DNA from: an uncultured Clostridia bacterium
Lineage (GTDB): Bacteria; Bacillota; Clostridia; Oscillospirales; Ruminococcaceae
DNA: 37,070 nucleotides
Direction: 5' to 3'
NCBI GenBank assembly: GCA_944385905.1
Contig: CALWZA010000002.1
Span: 1-37,070, forward strand
Within the stretch, counting starts at the first letter, position 1, and every line of letters begins with the position of its first letter. The notes below the pieces were generated by a model. It was not told where the DNA came from, did not search any database, and saw nothing but the letters and a program-made list of their open reading frames with translations. Positions 1 to 6,985 of this stretch are shown in pieces. The position numbers and the translations under genes are program-made.

Positions 1-223
1 GCACATAGCGGAAGGGCTCCGGCAGGATGGGAAGGTCGTCATACTTCCACTTTTTGTAGCCGGGGTCATACCCAGCCGCGTCCATCGGGGACACCAGATG
101 CCCCACGCACCAGGAAACGATGAGCCCATTTCCCTCAAAACAGCCATCGGCCCTGGATGTGACACCCAGGGCCGACGCGACGGCTTTTGCAACACTCGGT
201 TTCTCGCAGATCACCAACTTCAT
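1..223 (-). CDS. topB: Type IA DNA topoisomerase III (TopB), N-terminal part, cut by the window edge
   Basis: Reading the minus strand from ATG at 223 gives an open frame of 74 codons that runs off the window. It begins MKLVICEKPSVAKAVA, the classic start of the TOPRIM domain of TopB-type enzymes, and continues with VGHLVSP and a WKYDDLPILP stretch, both usual in this family. Such enzymes relax or decatenate single-stranded DNA regions; TopB genes of this kind are common in Tn1549/CTn-like conjugative elements, next to DUF4366 genes. The ATG overlaps the TGA of the upstream DUF4366 gene (ATGA), so the two are translationally coupled. The catalytic tyrosine lies outside the window. Base composition is much richer in GC than the chromosome after ~1450. 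Identity is well supported; completeness cannot be judged. Confidence 0.88.
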   Translation of the reverse strand, partial: MKLVICEKPSVAKAVASALGVTSRADGCFEGNGLIVSWCVGHLVSPMDAAGYDPGYKKWKYDDLPILPEPFRYV

Positions 224-1455
224 TTCGTATCCTCCGTTTCTTCCTCCGGTTCGTCCTCGTTGATGTGCTCCTCCTCATCGGCAAAATCGTAGTCGTCCGG
301 GTCCGCGCTGGCCTTGGACGCCTGCTTGGGACGGATGAACTTGATATAGGCGAAGGCTCCGCCGCCGCCCAGCACCAGCAGCACCATGACCAGCGCCAGG
401 GCGCCCATGCCCCCGGACTTCTCCTCCTCCGGCTCCGGTTCGGGTTCCGGCTCCGGCTCCGCGCCGGCGCACTCGGCCATATTCACCGAGCACACCTCGC
501 AGGAAGTGTTCACCGCCCCGGCCTGGCATTTCTCCGTACAGGTGCAGACCGCCGGGGCCTCCTGGGCCTCGCCATCCTCCATCAGTGCCAGGAGGTCCGC
601 CTCGTCCACCTGGTTCAGGAAGTGGACGGTCTGCGCCCCCTCGTCATCCCGGTCGATGATGAGATAGAACACATTTCCGCCCTTTGTCTCCACCGTGATG
701 AACTGCTTGCCGGAGGATGCCCCGCCCAGGTCGTCAATGAGGGACAGGTTCCCGTCCGGGGTCAGGGCTGCCCCTCCGCCCCCGGAGAGGCCGGAGGCGA
801 ACAGCTCCATCAGGGCGGAGAGGTCCGCCCCGTCCAGGGAGAGGGAGAAGCCACCTGTGTCCGTGATGGCCAGGTAGTCGGAATGGACATAGCCCTCCCG
901 CTCCGGCAGAAGCACCTTGACCCATTCGCCCTCGGCGCCGATGACCTCCACCTGCGCCCCATCGGGAAGCTGGGTGAAGGCGTCGTTGTCCAGCCCCGCG
1001 CCGGTGCGGACATTCAGGTTGCCGCCGCAGGTGGTCACGGTGCCGGTCTGCCGGGTCTCCCATTTCTCCGTGTCAGGGGTGAACAGGATACCGTCCTCGG
1101 TGACAGTCACAGTCCCCAGGCCGCCCAGCAGTTCGGTGATCTGGTCCAGGGCGTCACCGCCGGCCTCCGCATTATCGCCGCCGGCAGTATCTTCATCATC
1201 GGAAACCGTGATTTCCGGGGTCCCATCATTCTCCGTGAGGTCTGCCTCCATCATGCCCTCCGGCAGGGTGATGAGACCGCTGGCGTAGGCCTTCAGGAAG
1301 GCCGTCAGCTCCCGGTTGTCCATCTTTACCGCCTTGACCATGCGGACGATCTCCAGGTTCTCCTCCTCGGTGAGCTGGGCCTCCAAAGTGCGGAGGCGCT
1401 TCTGCTGCTCGGAGATCTTCTCCTTGGTCTTTTCAATATTATGACACAAACTCAT
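220..1455 (-). CDS. Conjugative-element protein joining DUF4315-like and DUF4366-like regions
   Basis: The 411-residue frame has four parts. Residues 6-65 are a charged coiled coil (IEKTKEKISEQQKRL...) ending in ELTAFLKAYASG, as in DUF4315. Residues 138-196 look like an SH3b domain (GGNLNVRTGAG...GYVHSDYLAI). Residues 230-292 are the DUF4366 core (LTPDGNLSLIDD, VFYLIIDRDDEG, HFLNQVDEADLLALMED). A Cys-rich segment (303-329), an acidic EP repeat (331-345), one membrane span (about 350-372) and an acidic tail follow. In known elements DUF4315 and DUF4366 are separate adjacent genes, and DUF4366 proteins carry a signal peptide; here the two are in one frame and no signal peptide is visible. The first five residues (MSLCH) probably come from the junction at ~1440, so the true DUF4315 start is missing. 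Likely role: cell-envelope part of a conjugation apparatus. Confidence 0.75.
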   Translation of the reverse strand: MSLCHNIEKTKEKISEQQKRLRTLEAQLTEEENLEIVRMVKAVKMDNRELTAFLKAYASGLITLPEGMMEADLTENDGTPEITVSDDEDTAGGDNAEAGGDALDQITELLGGLGTVTVTEDGILFTPDTEKWETRQTGTVTTCGGNLNVRTGAGLDNDAFTQLPDGAQVEVIGAEGEWVKVLLPEREGYVHSDYLAITDTGGFSLSLDGADLSALMELFASGLSGGGGAALTPDGNLSLIDDLGGASSGKQFITVETKGGNVFYLIIDRDDEGAQTVHFLNQVDEADLLALMEDGEAQEAPAVCTCTEKCQAGAVNTSCEVCSVNMAECAGAEPEPEPEPEPEEEKSGGMGALALVMVLLVLGGGGAFAYIKFIRPKQASKASADPDDYDFADEEEHINEDEPEEETEDTK

Positions 1456-1456
1456 G
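1436..1456. other. Junction between GC-rich mobile-element DNA and AT-richer chromosome
   Basis: To the left, the DUF4315 homology reaches back to the Asn of NIEKTK and then stops without its usual first ten or so residues. To the right, a plus-strand frame enters in mid-gene (TNSWDFTYLGK...) and ends at 1556. Both genes are therefore broken at the same place, and base composition and codon use change here. No integrase, direct repeat or att-like sequence is visible. The join is either an internal deletion scar of an integrated element or a contig misassembly; sequence alone cannot decide. Confidence 0.6.
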
Positions 1457-1556
1457 GGACTTTACTTATCTCGGAAAGCTGAAAAACACAACTCAGAACG
1501 AACTGAAAAAAATCCTCGGAGAAGGCGACGTCACCGTTACCTTCTCTTTGGACTGA
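1446..1556 (+). pseudogene. C-terminal fragment of a probable cyclophilin-like fold protein
   Basis: The frame ending at TGA 1554-1556 reads TNSWDFTYLGKLKN and then TQNELKKILGEGDVTVTFSLD. The pattern W-x-x-T-Y-L-G-K followed by an acidic loop and GDVTVT is what I recall from the end of small cyclophilin-like fold proteins that often sit beside CMD/cupin and aldo-keto reductase genes in gut Clostridia. Only about 36 residues remain; upstream sequence in this frame is mobile-element DNA and has no coding sense. The fragment lies 16 bases before the CMD-cupin gene, in the same direction, so it was probably the preceding gene of that operon. The family call is from memory and moderate at best. 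Confidence 0.4.
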
Positions 1557-1572
1557 AAGGAATGATAAATAT

Positions 1573-2322
1573 ATGACAATCAAACAAACTGCCGGAAGAG
1601 ACCAGCTGGGAAAATTCGCTCCTCAGTTTGCTCATTTCAACGACGATATTCTCTTTGCAGAAAACTGGAACAACAATGATATAGATCTAAAAACCAGATG
1701 CGTAATAACTGTTGTTGCGCTGATGTCTTCCGGCATTACAGACTCTTCTCTGAAATATCACTTGGAAAACGCAAAGAAAAACGGCGTTTCAAGAGCAGAA
1801 ATTGCCGCGATTATTACTCACACGGCTTTTTATGTCGGCTGGCCTAAAGGCTGGGCAGTTTTTAACATGGCAAAAGAGGTTTGGAACGAAAACGAAAATG
1901 CCGGCACTGAAAAAGCAAGACATTCGGCGCAAATGATTTTTCCGATCGGCGAACCTAATAACGCTTTTGCGAAGTTTTTCACCGGACAAAGCTATCTTGC
2001 GCCTGTTTCAACCGAACAGGTAAGTATTTATAATGTGACTTTTGAACCCGGGTGCAGAAACAACTGGCATATCCATCATGCGGAAAGCGGCGGCGGACAG
2101 ATACTCGTTTGCGTTGCTGGAAAGGGATATTATCAGGAGTGGGGAAAGCCTGCTCAAAAGCTGAGCGCCGGTGATGTTGTTAATATCCCGGCAAAAGTAA
2201 AGCACTGGCACGGAGCGGCTAAAGACAGCTGGTTTTCTCACCTTGCAGTTGAAGTTCCGGGCGAAAACTGTTCAAACGAATGGCTTGAGCCTGTTTCTGA
2301 CGAGACATACTCTTTATTGTGA
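1573..2322 (+). CDS. Carboxymuconolactone decarboxylase-like / cupin fusion protein
   Basis: The 249-residue protein has an alpha-helical CMD/AhpD-like half (about 10-110: LKTRCVITVVALMSSG, HLENAKKNGVSRAEI, HTAFYVGWPKGW) and a cupin half (about 140-235). The CMD half lacks the CxxC pair of AhpD peroxidase-type members. The cupin half shows a metal-binding pattern, W-HIH-HAE at 165-171, and a second motif GDVVNIPAKVKHWHG with His 211 and 213. Such fusions are usually annotated as CMD family proteins in oxidative or aromatic metabolism; the reaction is not known. The ATG follows an AAAGGA ribosome binding site at 1557-1562. The stop is immediately adjacent to the stop of the converging GH31 gene. 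The family is clear, the substrate is not. Confidence 0.85.
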   Translation: MTIKQTAGRDQLGKFAPQFAHFNDDILFAENWNNNDIDLKTRCVITVVALMSSGITDSSLKYHLENAKKNGVSRAEIAAIITHTAFYVGWPKGWAVFNMAKEVWNENENAGTEKARHSAQMIFPIGEPNNAFAKFFTGQSYLAPVSTEQVSIYNVTFEPGCRNNWHIHHAESGGGQILVCVAGKGYYQEWGKPAQKLSAGDVVNIPAKVKHWHGAAKDSWFSHLAVEVPGENCSNEWLEPVSDETYSLL

Positions 2323-4221
2323 CTATTTTAAGTAGCCAATCCTAAACAGCTTATCTGACAGTTCGGCAGTGTTTTTTCCTCCCTCGCATACGCGTATTGA
2401 CTTACCTTTTCTTATAAAAAACGTGAGCTCGTCTGTCGGCATTTTAACAAAATAATCCCCCGCTGAAAGTATCTCTGTTGTGTACTCATTTGCGCTTTTC
2501 ATCCTTACAAGCATCATTTCCTCAGGAAGATACACATTTTTGCCGACAGCATTCTGAACATATACCGGCGCTATCATAACTTCGTCGCCCAACAAAAGCT
2601 GATCCTCAGTATGGCGGGAACGCTCATCGTGATAGTCGAATCCAAGCGGTCTGAACATCATGTCGTCTTCTTCGGCTGCTTTTAAATATGTGTCGTAAAG
2701 ATACGGCAAAAGCACATATCTGAGCTTTATTATACGGCGGCAGTCTTCCATATTGGAAAACTTATAAACCTCCTGCTCTCTGGTTCCTATCGCCGAATGA
2801 TTTCTCATCAGCGGAGTAAATACCGAAAACTGAAGCCAGCGCACCATCAGATCTTCGGTTGTATCGCTTCCGAATCCTCCAGTATCAGCACCGGTATATA
2901 AAAATCCTGCCATGTTTAACGATGCAGTCATCTGAATATTCATTAAAAGATGCGACCACCACGACCTGTTGTCTCCCTGCCACATTCCTCCGTAACGGTG
3001 CATTCCTATATACGACGACCTTGAATAAATCAGTATCTTTTTGTCCGGAGATATCTTTTCAAATGCTTCGGACGCCGCCCTGGTCATATTGAAACCATAA
3101 AGATTGTGAACGTCTTTGTGAGATACCGCTACTCCTTCGGCATTATGAAAGAATTCTTCATAATCTCCGCTGTTATGGCTGATACTGTTTACAAGTCCGG
3201 TAAATTCAAAATACTCATTAATTCCCATGTTCTTTTCAGACAGTTCGCCTATCCTGTTCATAACGCTGTTAAGACGTTTCTCTGTATAGAAAATCGCGGG
3301 CTCGTTCATATCGTTCCAAAAACCGTCTATTCCTGCTTCTATAAGCGGCTTATATTTACTTCCGAACCACTCGCGCGCTTCTTTCTGCAAAAAGTCAGGA
3401 AAATGTACCTTTCCGGGCCAGACTGCCGCAGTAAAATCTTTTCCGTTTTTGTCTTTGCAGAAGTAATTGTTTTTTACCCCCTCCTCGTATACTTCATATC
3501 CGCTCTCTATTTTGACTCCAGCATCAATTATCGGAACAAGATGTATTCCTTCAGCGGCCATATCGGAAGCAAGCGATTTTAGGTCAGGAAAAGCATTTTT
3601 ATCAACGGTAAAGTCCTTATAATCCTCCATATAATCTATATCCATGCAGATACTGTCTAACGGAATATCGTTCTTTTGATGATTCTCCGCTACCGCACGT
3701 ATATCTTCCTCGCTTTTATATCCCCATCTGCTCTGGCAATAACCAAATCCCCATTTTGGAGCGACATAGCTTTTACCGGTAAGCCTACGCAGCTCTTTTA
3801 CTATTTCTCTTTCATTTTTTTCCGTTATAATGTATATATCATAGTCGTCTCCGCAGACGGCTATTTTCATTTGAGATGAGTCCTTATACCCTATATCGTA
3901 ATCAATCCTGCCGGGAAAGTCGATAAAAATTCCAAAGCAGCTCTTTCCGGAAACTATCAGAAAGTTATGCGATCCGTAAAGAGATACGCTGTCCTCCTGA
4001 TGATTGCAGTTATCGAGATTATAGCAGCTGTAGTGCCAGCCGCGCTTATTAATTCCCCTTGTCATCTGCCCTAAACCATAAACTATATCATCACGTCCCA
4101 GCTGAAAAGACAGCTCGTTTCCCGACTTTTTTAAAAACTCAATCTCCTCTATTTCAGGTTTAATTGACTTAACAACAGCTCCTGTGACAAACGGCTTTCC
4201 GAACACATACTTTCTGATCAT
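2323..4221 (-). CDS. Glycoside hydrolase family 31 (alpha-glucosidase/alpha-xylosidase type)
   Basis: A 632-residue GH31 enzyme that hydrolyses alpha-linked glycosides with retention. The nucleophile signature is FWNDMNEPA with Asp304, and the acid/base motif is MWQGDNRSWWSH with Asp417. Other family marks are WGFGYCQSRWGY (157-168), the MDIDYMEDYKDF loop (193-204) and GADTGGFGSDT. No signal peptide or membrane span is seen, so it should act in the cytoplasm on imported oligosaccharides. The length is shorter than many GH31 proteins, with only a compact N-terminal beta domain. Start choice: GGAGGAG lies 5-6 bases before the ATG at 4221. It follows the patatin-like gene by 33 bases on the same strand, probably one transcript. 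Family assignment is firm; specificity (glucose or xylose) is not. Confidence 0.93.
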   Translation of the reverse strand: MIRKYVFGKPFVTGAVVKSIKPEIEEIEFLKKSGNELSFQLGRDDIVYGLGQMTRGINKRGWHYSCYNLDNCNHQEDSVSLYGSHNFLIVSGKSCFGIFIDFPGRIDYDIGYKDSSQMKIAVCGDDYDIYIITEKNEREIVKELRRLTGKSYVAPKWGFGYCQSRWGYKSEEDIRAVAENHQKNDIPLDSICMDIDYMEDYKDFTVDKNAFPDLKSLASDMAAEGIHLVPIIDAGVKIESGYEVYEEGVKNNYFCKDKNGKDFTAAVWPGKVHFPDFLQKEAREWFGSKYKPLIEAGIDGFWNDMNEPAIFYTEKRLNSVMNRIGELSEKNMGINEYFEFTGLVNSISHNSGDYEEFFHNAEGVAVSHKDVHNLYGFNMTRAASEAFEKISPDKKILIYSRSSYIGMHRYGGMWQGDNRSWWSHLLMNIQMTASLNMAGFLYTGADTGGFGSDTTEDLMVRWLQFSVFTPLMRNHSAIGTREQEVYKFSNMEDCRRIIKLRYVLLPYLYDTYLKAAEEDDMMFRPLGFDYHDERSRHTEDQLLLGDEVMIAPVYVQNAVGKNVYLPEEMMLVRMKSANEYTTEILSAGDYFVKMPTDELTFFIRKGKSIRVCEGGKNTAELSDKLFRIGYLK

Positions 4222-4254
4222 TGACGCTCCTCCATATTAAATCCTTTGGCTTTA

Positions 4255-5097
4255 TTATTCGTTTAAATAACGCATTACAGTTTCAAGCATATTTTTTGCG
4301 TCATTAACGCCTAAATCATAGACCTCTTGAAGATTTTCCGGGTTTTTCTCCATTCTGCCTACCTCTATTGGTTTTGACGGCCTTATAACCAGCACAGCTC
4401 CTGATTTTTCAATCTCTGTCAGTTCCTTTGCTGATTCGTTGTATTCAATGTGCCTTTTATGAAGCCTTTCGGCAAGCTTTGGATAGTTTCTGTAAAACAT
4501 ATTTATAAGCAGCGATGAGGTCTCTTTTTTACGATAGCTTATATCTCTGGTTAAAATCACAATTATCTTGCTTACATCCTGATGCGCCATCCATTTATAC
4601 GGTATGCTGTCTGAAATTCCTCCGTCCAGATAGTTCTTTGCCCTGATTTTAACCGGTTTTGAAACAAACGGAAGTGAACCCGACGCTCTCAAAACATCCA
4701 TTTGCTCAAACACGCTGTTAATCTTTATATATTCCGGATTTCCGCTTTCAATATCGGTTACAACCGCATAAAATTCTGTATCGGATTTTTTAAAGTTTTC
4801 ATCATCAAACGGATCGAGGCTGTACGGAACATCATGATAGGCATATTTGGTATTCACTATATTGCCTTCGGTTAACAACGGGCGTATGCCCATATAATTT
4901 TTATCGCCGTTAAAGCGCTTATTATAGCGGATTACTCTGCCTTTTTGCCCGGATAAGTAATTGACTCCGAAAAGCGCTCCCGCCGACACCCCGACAATTT
5001 TATCAAATCTGATTCCGTTTTCCATAAATACGTCAAGCACGCCGGCGGTGTACATTCCCCTCATTCCGCCGCCCTCTAATACAAGCCCTGTTTTCAT
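4255..5097 (-). CDS. Patatin-like phospholipase (RssA/YjjU type)
   Basis: A 280-residue patatin family serine hydrolase. It has the oxyanion-hole motif GGGMRG (9-14), the nucleophile elbow GVSAG (36-40, Ser38) and the catalytic dyad DGG (158-160, Asp158), in the order and spacing of the family. The C-terminal part (RNYPKLAERLHKRHIEYN...) matches the short bacterial group in COG4667. No signal peptide is visible, so it is likely cytoplasmic or membrane-peripheral and would release fatty acids from lipids; the true substrate is unknown. An AAAGGGAG site precedes the ATG. It sits between rpmE, from which it is separated by a terminator, and the GH31 gene, with which it probably shares a transcript. 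Confidence 0.9.
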   Translation of the reverse strand: MKTGLVLEGGGMRGMYTAGVLDVFMENGIRFDKIVGVSAGALFGVNYLSGQKGRVIRYNKRFNGDKNYMGIRPLLTEGNIVNTKYAYHDVPYSLDPFDDENFKKSDTEFYAVVTDIESGNPEYIKINSVFEQMDVLRASGSLPFVSKPVKIRAKNYLDGGISDSIPYKWMAHQDVSKIIVILTRDISYRKKETSSLLINMFYRNYPKLAERLHKRHIEYNESAKELTEIEKSGAVLVIRPSKPIEVGRMEKNPENLQEVYDLGVNDAKNMLETVMRYLNE

Positions 5098-5143
5098 ATT
5101 TAAGCTCCCTTTGACCTAATATGCATAATTAATATAATAAAAA

Positions 5144-5170
5144 GCGATGCAGTAATACAAACCGCACCGC
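5144..5170 (-). terminator. Rho-independent terminator of rpmE
   Basis: On the minus strand GCGGTGC pairs with GCATCGC (one G-U pair) and is followed by TTTTTATT. It begins 13 bases after the rpmE stop codon and precedes the patatin gene. Confidence 0.75.
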
Positions 5171-5183
5171 CTTTTCGCTGATT

Positions 5184-5390
5184 TTATTTTCCGAGATTAA
5201 ACTTTTTGTTGAAGCGCTCAACACGTCCGCCTGTATCTACAAGCTTCTGTTTTCCTGTATAAAAAGGATGGCATTTTGAGCAAATTTCAACCTTAATGTC
5301 CTTCTTGGTGGAACGTGTCTTAATTACGTTTCCGCAAGCACATGTGATAGTTGTTTCTTCATATGCCGGATGAATACCCTGCTTTGCCAT
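5184..5390 (-). CDS. rpmE: 50S ribosomal protein L31 (zinc-binding type)
   Basis: The 68-residue protein is a complete L31. It starts [12 protein letters not shown] and contains TCACGN and [13 protein letters not shown], then [10 protein letters not shown] near the end. Cys17, Cys19, Cys37 and Cys40 form the four-cysteine zinc site, so this is the zinc-binding rather than the zinc-independent paralogue. A GGAAGGAGG site lies just upstream of the ATG. The gene has its own promoter, an unusually long leader and its own terminator, so it is a single-gene unit. Autoregulation through the leader is a reasonable guess. Confidence 0.97.
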   Translation of the reverse strand: MAKQGIHPAYEETTITCACGNVIKTRSTKKDIKVEICSKCHPFYTGKQKLVDTGGRVERFNKKFNLGK

Positions 5391-5498
5391 TTGATTTTCC
5401 TCCTTCCAAACCGTAATTATGACTCACATAGTAGCCCATCATCACAGCTCAGACAGTAGTACTATGGAACAATCATTAACACAGGCAACAAATTACCA
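5391..5498 (-). promoter_or_regulatory. Structured mRNA leader of rpmE, possible L31 autoregulatory leader
   Basis: About 108 transcribed bases precede the rpmE ATG. Within them CATAGTA (5466-5460, minus strand) can pair with TACTATG (5433-5427), enclosing about 26 bases that contain AGC...GCT pairing. L31 mRNA leaders that bind the protein have been described in Bacillota. The match here is inferred from position and pairing, not from a covariance search. Confidence 0.4.
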
Positions 5499-5504
5499 CT
5501 TAGA

Positions 5505-5533
5505 ATTATATCATATTTTTATTTTACATTCAA
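5505..5533 (-). promoter_or_regulatory. Promoter of rpmE
   Basis: Minus strand: -35 TTGAAT (5533-5528), 17-base spacer, -10 TATAAT (5510-5505) with an upstream TGa extension. Transcription should start near 5498. Confidence 0.8.
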
Positions 5534-5586
5534 TACTTATAAAAAATATTCACGATTTTTTAACAAATTTATTTCAGGAATAACTG

Positions 5587-6315
5587 TCAGTCAGTTTCGG
5601 GCTGAAGATATATGCTGAACCCATTAAGATTTAATCCTTCGCACTCAGACTTCGAAATGGAAGTAAGAACATGATAACATTCAGTGCCCTTATCATCACC
5701 TTTTTTGTATGCCACACCCACTGTAAAATACAGTTCCCTGCGGTACGTTATTACTTCTTCTGTCCATATACGATATGTAGAATCAGGAAATTCCGCGGCT
5801 ATCACAAATAAATTGTTTTCCGAAAAGAACCGCTCGTCATATCTTTTGCCGATATTTTCAGAAAACTCACTGTCAAGGTCAAAAGTGTCCTTATAGCTCT
5901 CATAATAAGTAACAAGCTCGTCATAACTCTTCAGTACGTCAATCTGCGGAAGACTGCCGGCATCTGCGGTCAAATTTGTCTTGCAGACATTTCCTGAGAA
6001 GTTCTCCACATAATGAATTTTATTAAATTTTTCATCATCCCCTACATCCTCTTCCGGCTCATGCTCCGAAGAATCATAGGCGGACGTGACCGAAACTTCA
6101 TCGCTCTCAGGTGTCTCTTCTTTCGGATCAGATGTCACAGCACTGACAGCAGAATCGGAAGGCCCGGCGGTTTTATCAGTCTGAGTTGTCGTATCGGCTG
6201 TTGAAGCTGTAATTTCACTTGCACTCGTTTCATTTATATCAGTCTGGTTATCACCGCAGCCATAAAACATCATAGTCATTACAGCCGAGGCAACAACAGC
6301 AATAATTTTTTTCAT
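5587..6315 (-). CDS. Putative lipoprotein with low-complexity linker
   Basis: A 242-residue protein with a lipoprotein signal peptide: MKKIIAVVASAVMTMMFYGC, lipid-modified Cys20. A Ser/Thr/Asp/Glu-rich linker follows (about 22-95, with many acidic and hydroxyl residues), then a folded domain of about 145 residues (KIHYVENFSGN... to ...GFSIYLQPE). I do not recognise the C-terminal domain; it contains YDERFFSENNLFVIAAEF and ends in beta-rich sequence, and could bind a ligand at the outer membrane face. The start is supported by CGGAGA six bases before the ATG. It is monocistronic, with its own promoter upstream and rpmE's promoter downstream. Confidence 0.75.
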   Translation of the reverse strand: MKKIIAVVASAVMTMMFYGCGDNQTDINETSASEITASTADTTTQTDKTAGPSDSAVSAVTSDPKEETPESDEVSVTSAYDSSEHEPEEDVGDDEKFNKIHYVENFSGNVCKTNLTADAGSLPQIDVLKSYDELVTYYESYKDTFDLDSEFSENIGKRYDERFFSENNLFVIAAEFPDSTYRIWTEEVITYRRELYFTVGVAYKKGDDKGTECYHVLTSISKSECEGLNLNGFSIYLQPETD

Positions 6316-6378
6316 ACTATCTCCGTTTTAAAATAAGCATATTATTTAAAATCAATTTACGTTTAACAATTCATATGA

Positions 6379-6407
6379 ATTATATCACATTCGCTTTTTG
6401 TTTGCAA
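6379..6407 (-). promoter_or_regulatory. Promoter of the lipoprotein gene at 5587-6315, with overlapping palindrome
   Basis: Minus strand: -35 TTGCAA (6407-6402), 17 bases, -10 TATAAT (6384-6379) with a TGa extension. A perfect 14-base palindrome AATTCATATGAATT (6368-6381) overlaps the -10 box and could be an operator. Confidence 0.75.
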
Positions 6408-6413
6408 TAGATG

Positions 6414-6935
6414 TCAGCTTACAATTGTCTCAACATTATTAAGCTCTATTTTAAGACCGATTTCTTCACACTCTACGAGTCTAACAACCAGTGTGTCCTT
6501 ATCAAACTCCGCTTTGTATTCAAATCCGGAATACGTTCCAGTCGCTGTATAGCAGTCTTCTGCGTCAAACATCTTAACAGCGCCTGTGCAGACCGCATTT
6601 AGCACCGATGTAACAGTATCGGCAAAGCCTTCAAGATTGTACTTTTCAGCATTAAATGTAAACTTAAGTCCTTTAAAGTTTAAGCTTGTTTCACCGCTTT
6701 GAATTTCAACACTCAGGTCTTTTAAAGACTTAGGTTTTGTAAAAGCTATAACCCAGTCTGTATCGCTGATTCTTTTAATCTGTGCTTCATAGCTTTCATT
6801 ATTCCATATTATTTCTGCGTCAGCGGTAAAAAATTTTACGGGTTCCTCTTTGCCAACGCTTTTAGCGCACGAGCTGAAAACCATACATACTGCGGATACC
6901 GCAAACAATGCTGCAAAGGTCAAAAATTTTTTCAC
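6414..6935 (-). CDS. Putative lipoprotein, unknown function
   Basis: A 173-residue protein starting with GTG at 6935. The signal peptide MKKFLTFAALFAVSAVCMVF is followed by SSC, with Cys23 as the likely lipid-bearing residue. The mature part (ADAEIIWNNESYEAQIKRI..., LKFTFNAEKYNLEGFADTV..., VVRLVECEEIGLKIEL) looks beta-rich and I cannot assign it to a family. The GTG start is supported by GGAGG seven bases upstream. It lies 50 bases after nnr on the same strand. The ribosome binding site itself can pair with GCCTC at 6969-6965, a weak hint of translational control or a short terminator. Confidence 0.72.
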   Translation of the reverse strand: MKKFLTFAALFAVSAVCMVFSSCAKSVGKEEPVKFFTADAEIIWNNESYEAQIKRISDTDWVIAFTKPKSLKDLSVEIQSGETSLNFKGLKFTFNAEKYNLEGFADTVTSVLNAVCTGAVKMFDAEDCYTATGTYSGFEYKAEFDKDTLVVRLVECEEIGLKIELNNVETIVS

Positions 6936-6985
6936 AAAAATGCCTCCGTTTCAATCATCATCCAGAGGCTTTCCTAACGCCCCTG

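Noticed and set aside
187-1482. Long plus-strand open frame opposite the DUF4315/DUF4366 gene
   Set aside because: It is the antisense of a clear coding gene in high-GC DNA, its sequence is Leu/Gly/Arg-rich without motifs, and it has no sensible start.
1573-2322. AhpD-type alkylhydroperoxidase
   Set aside because: The CMD half lacks the CxxC redox pair needed for that activity.
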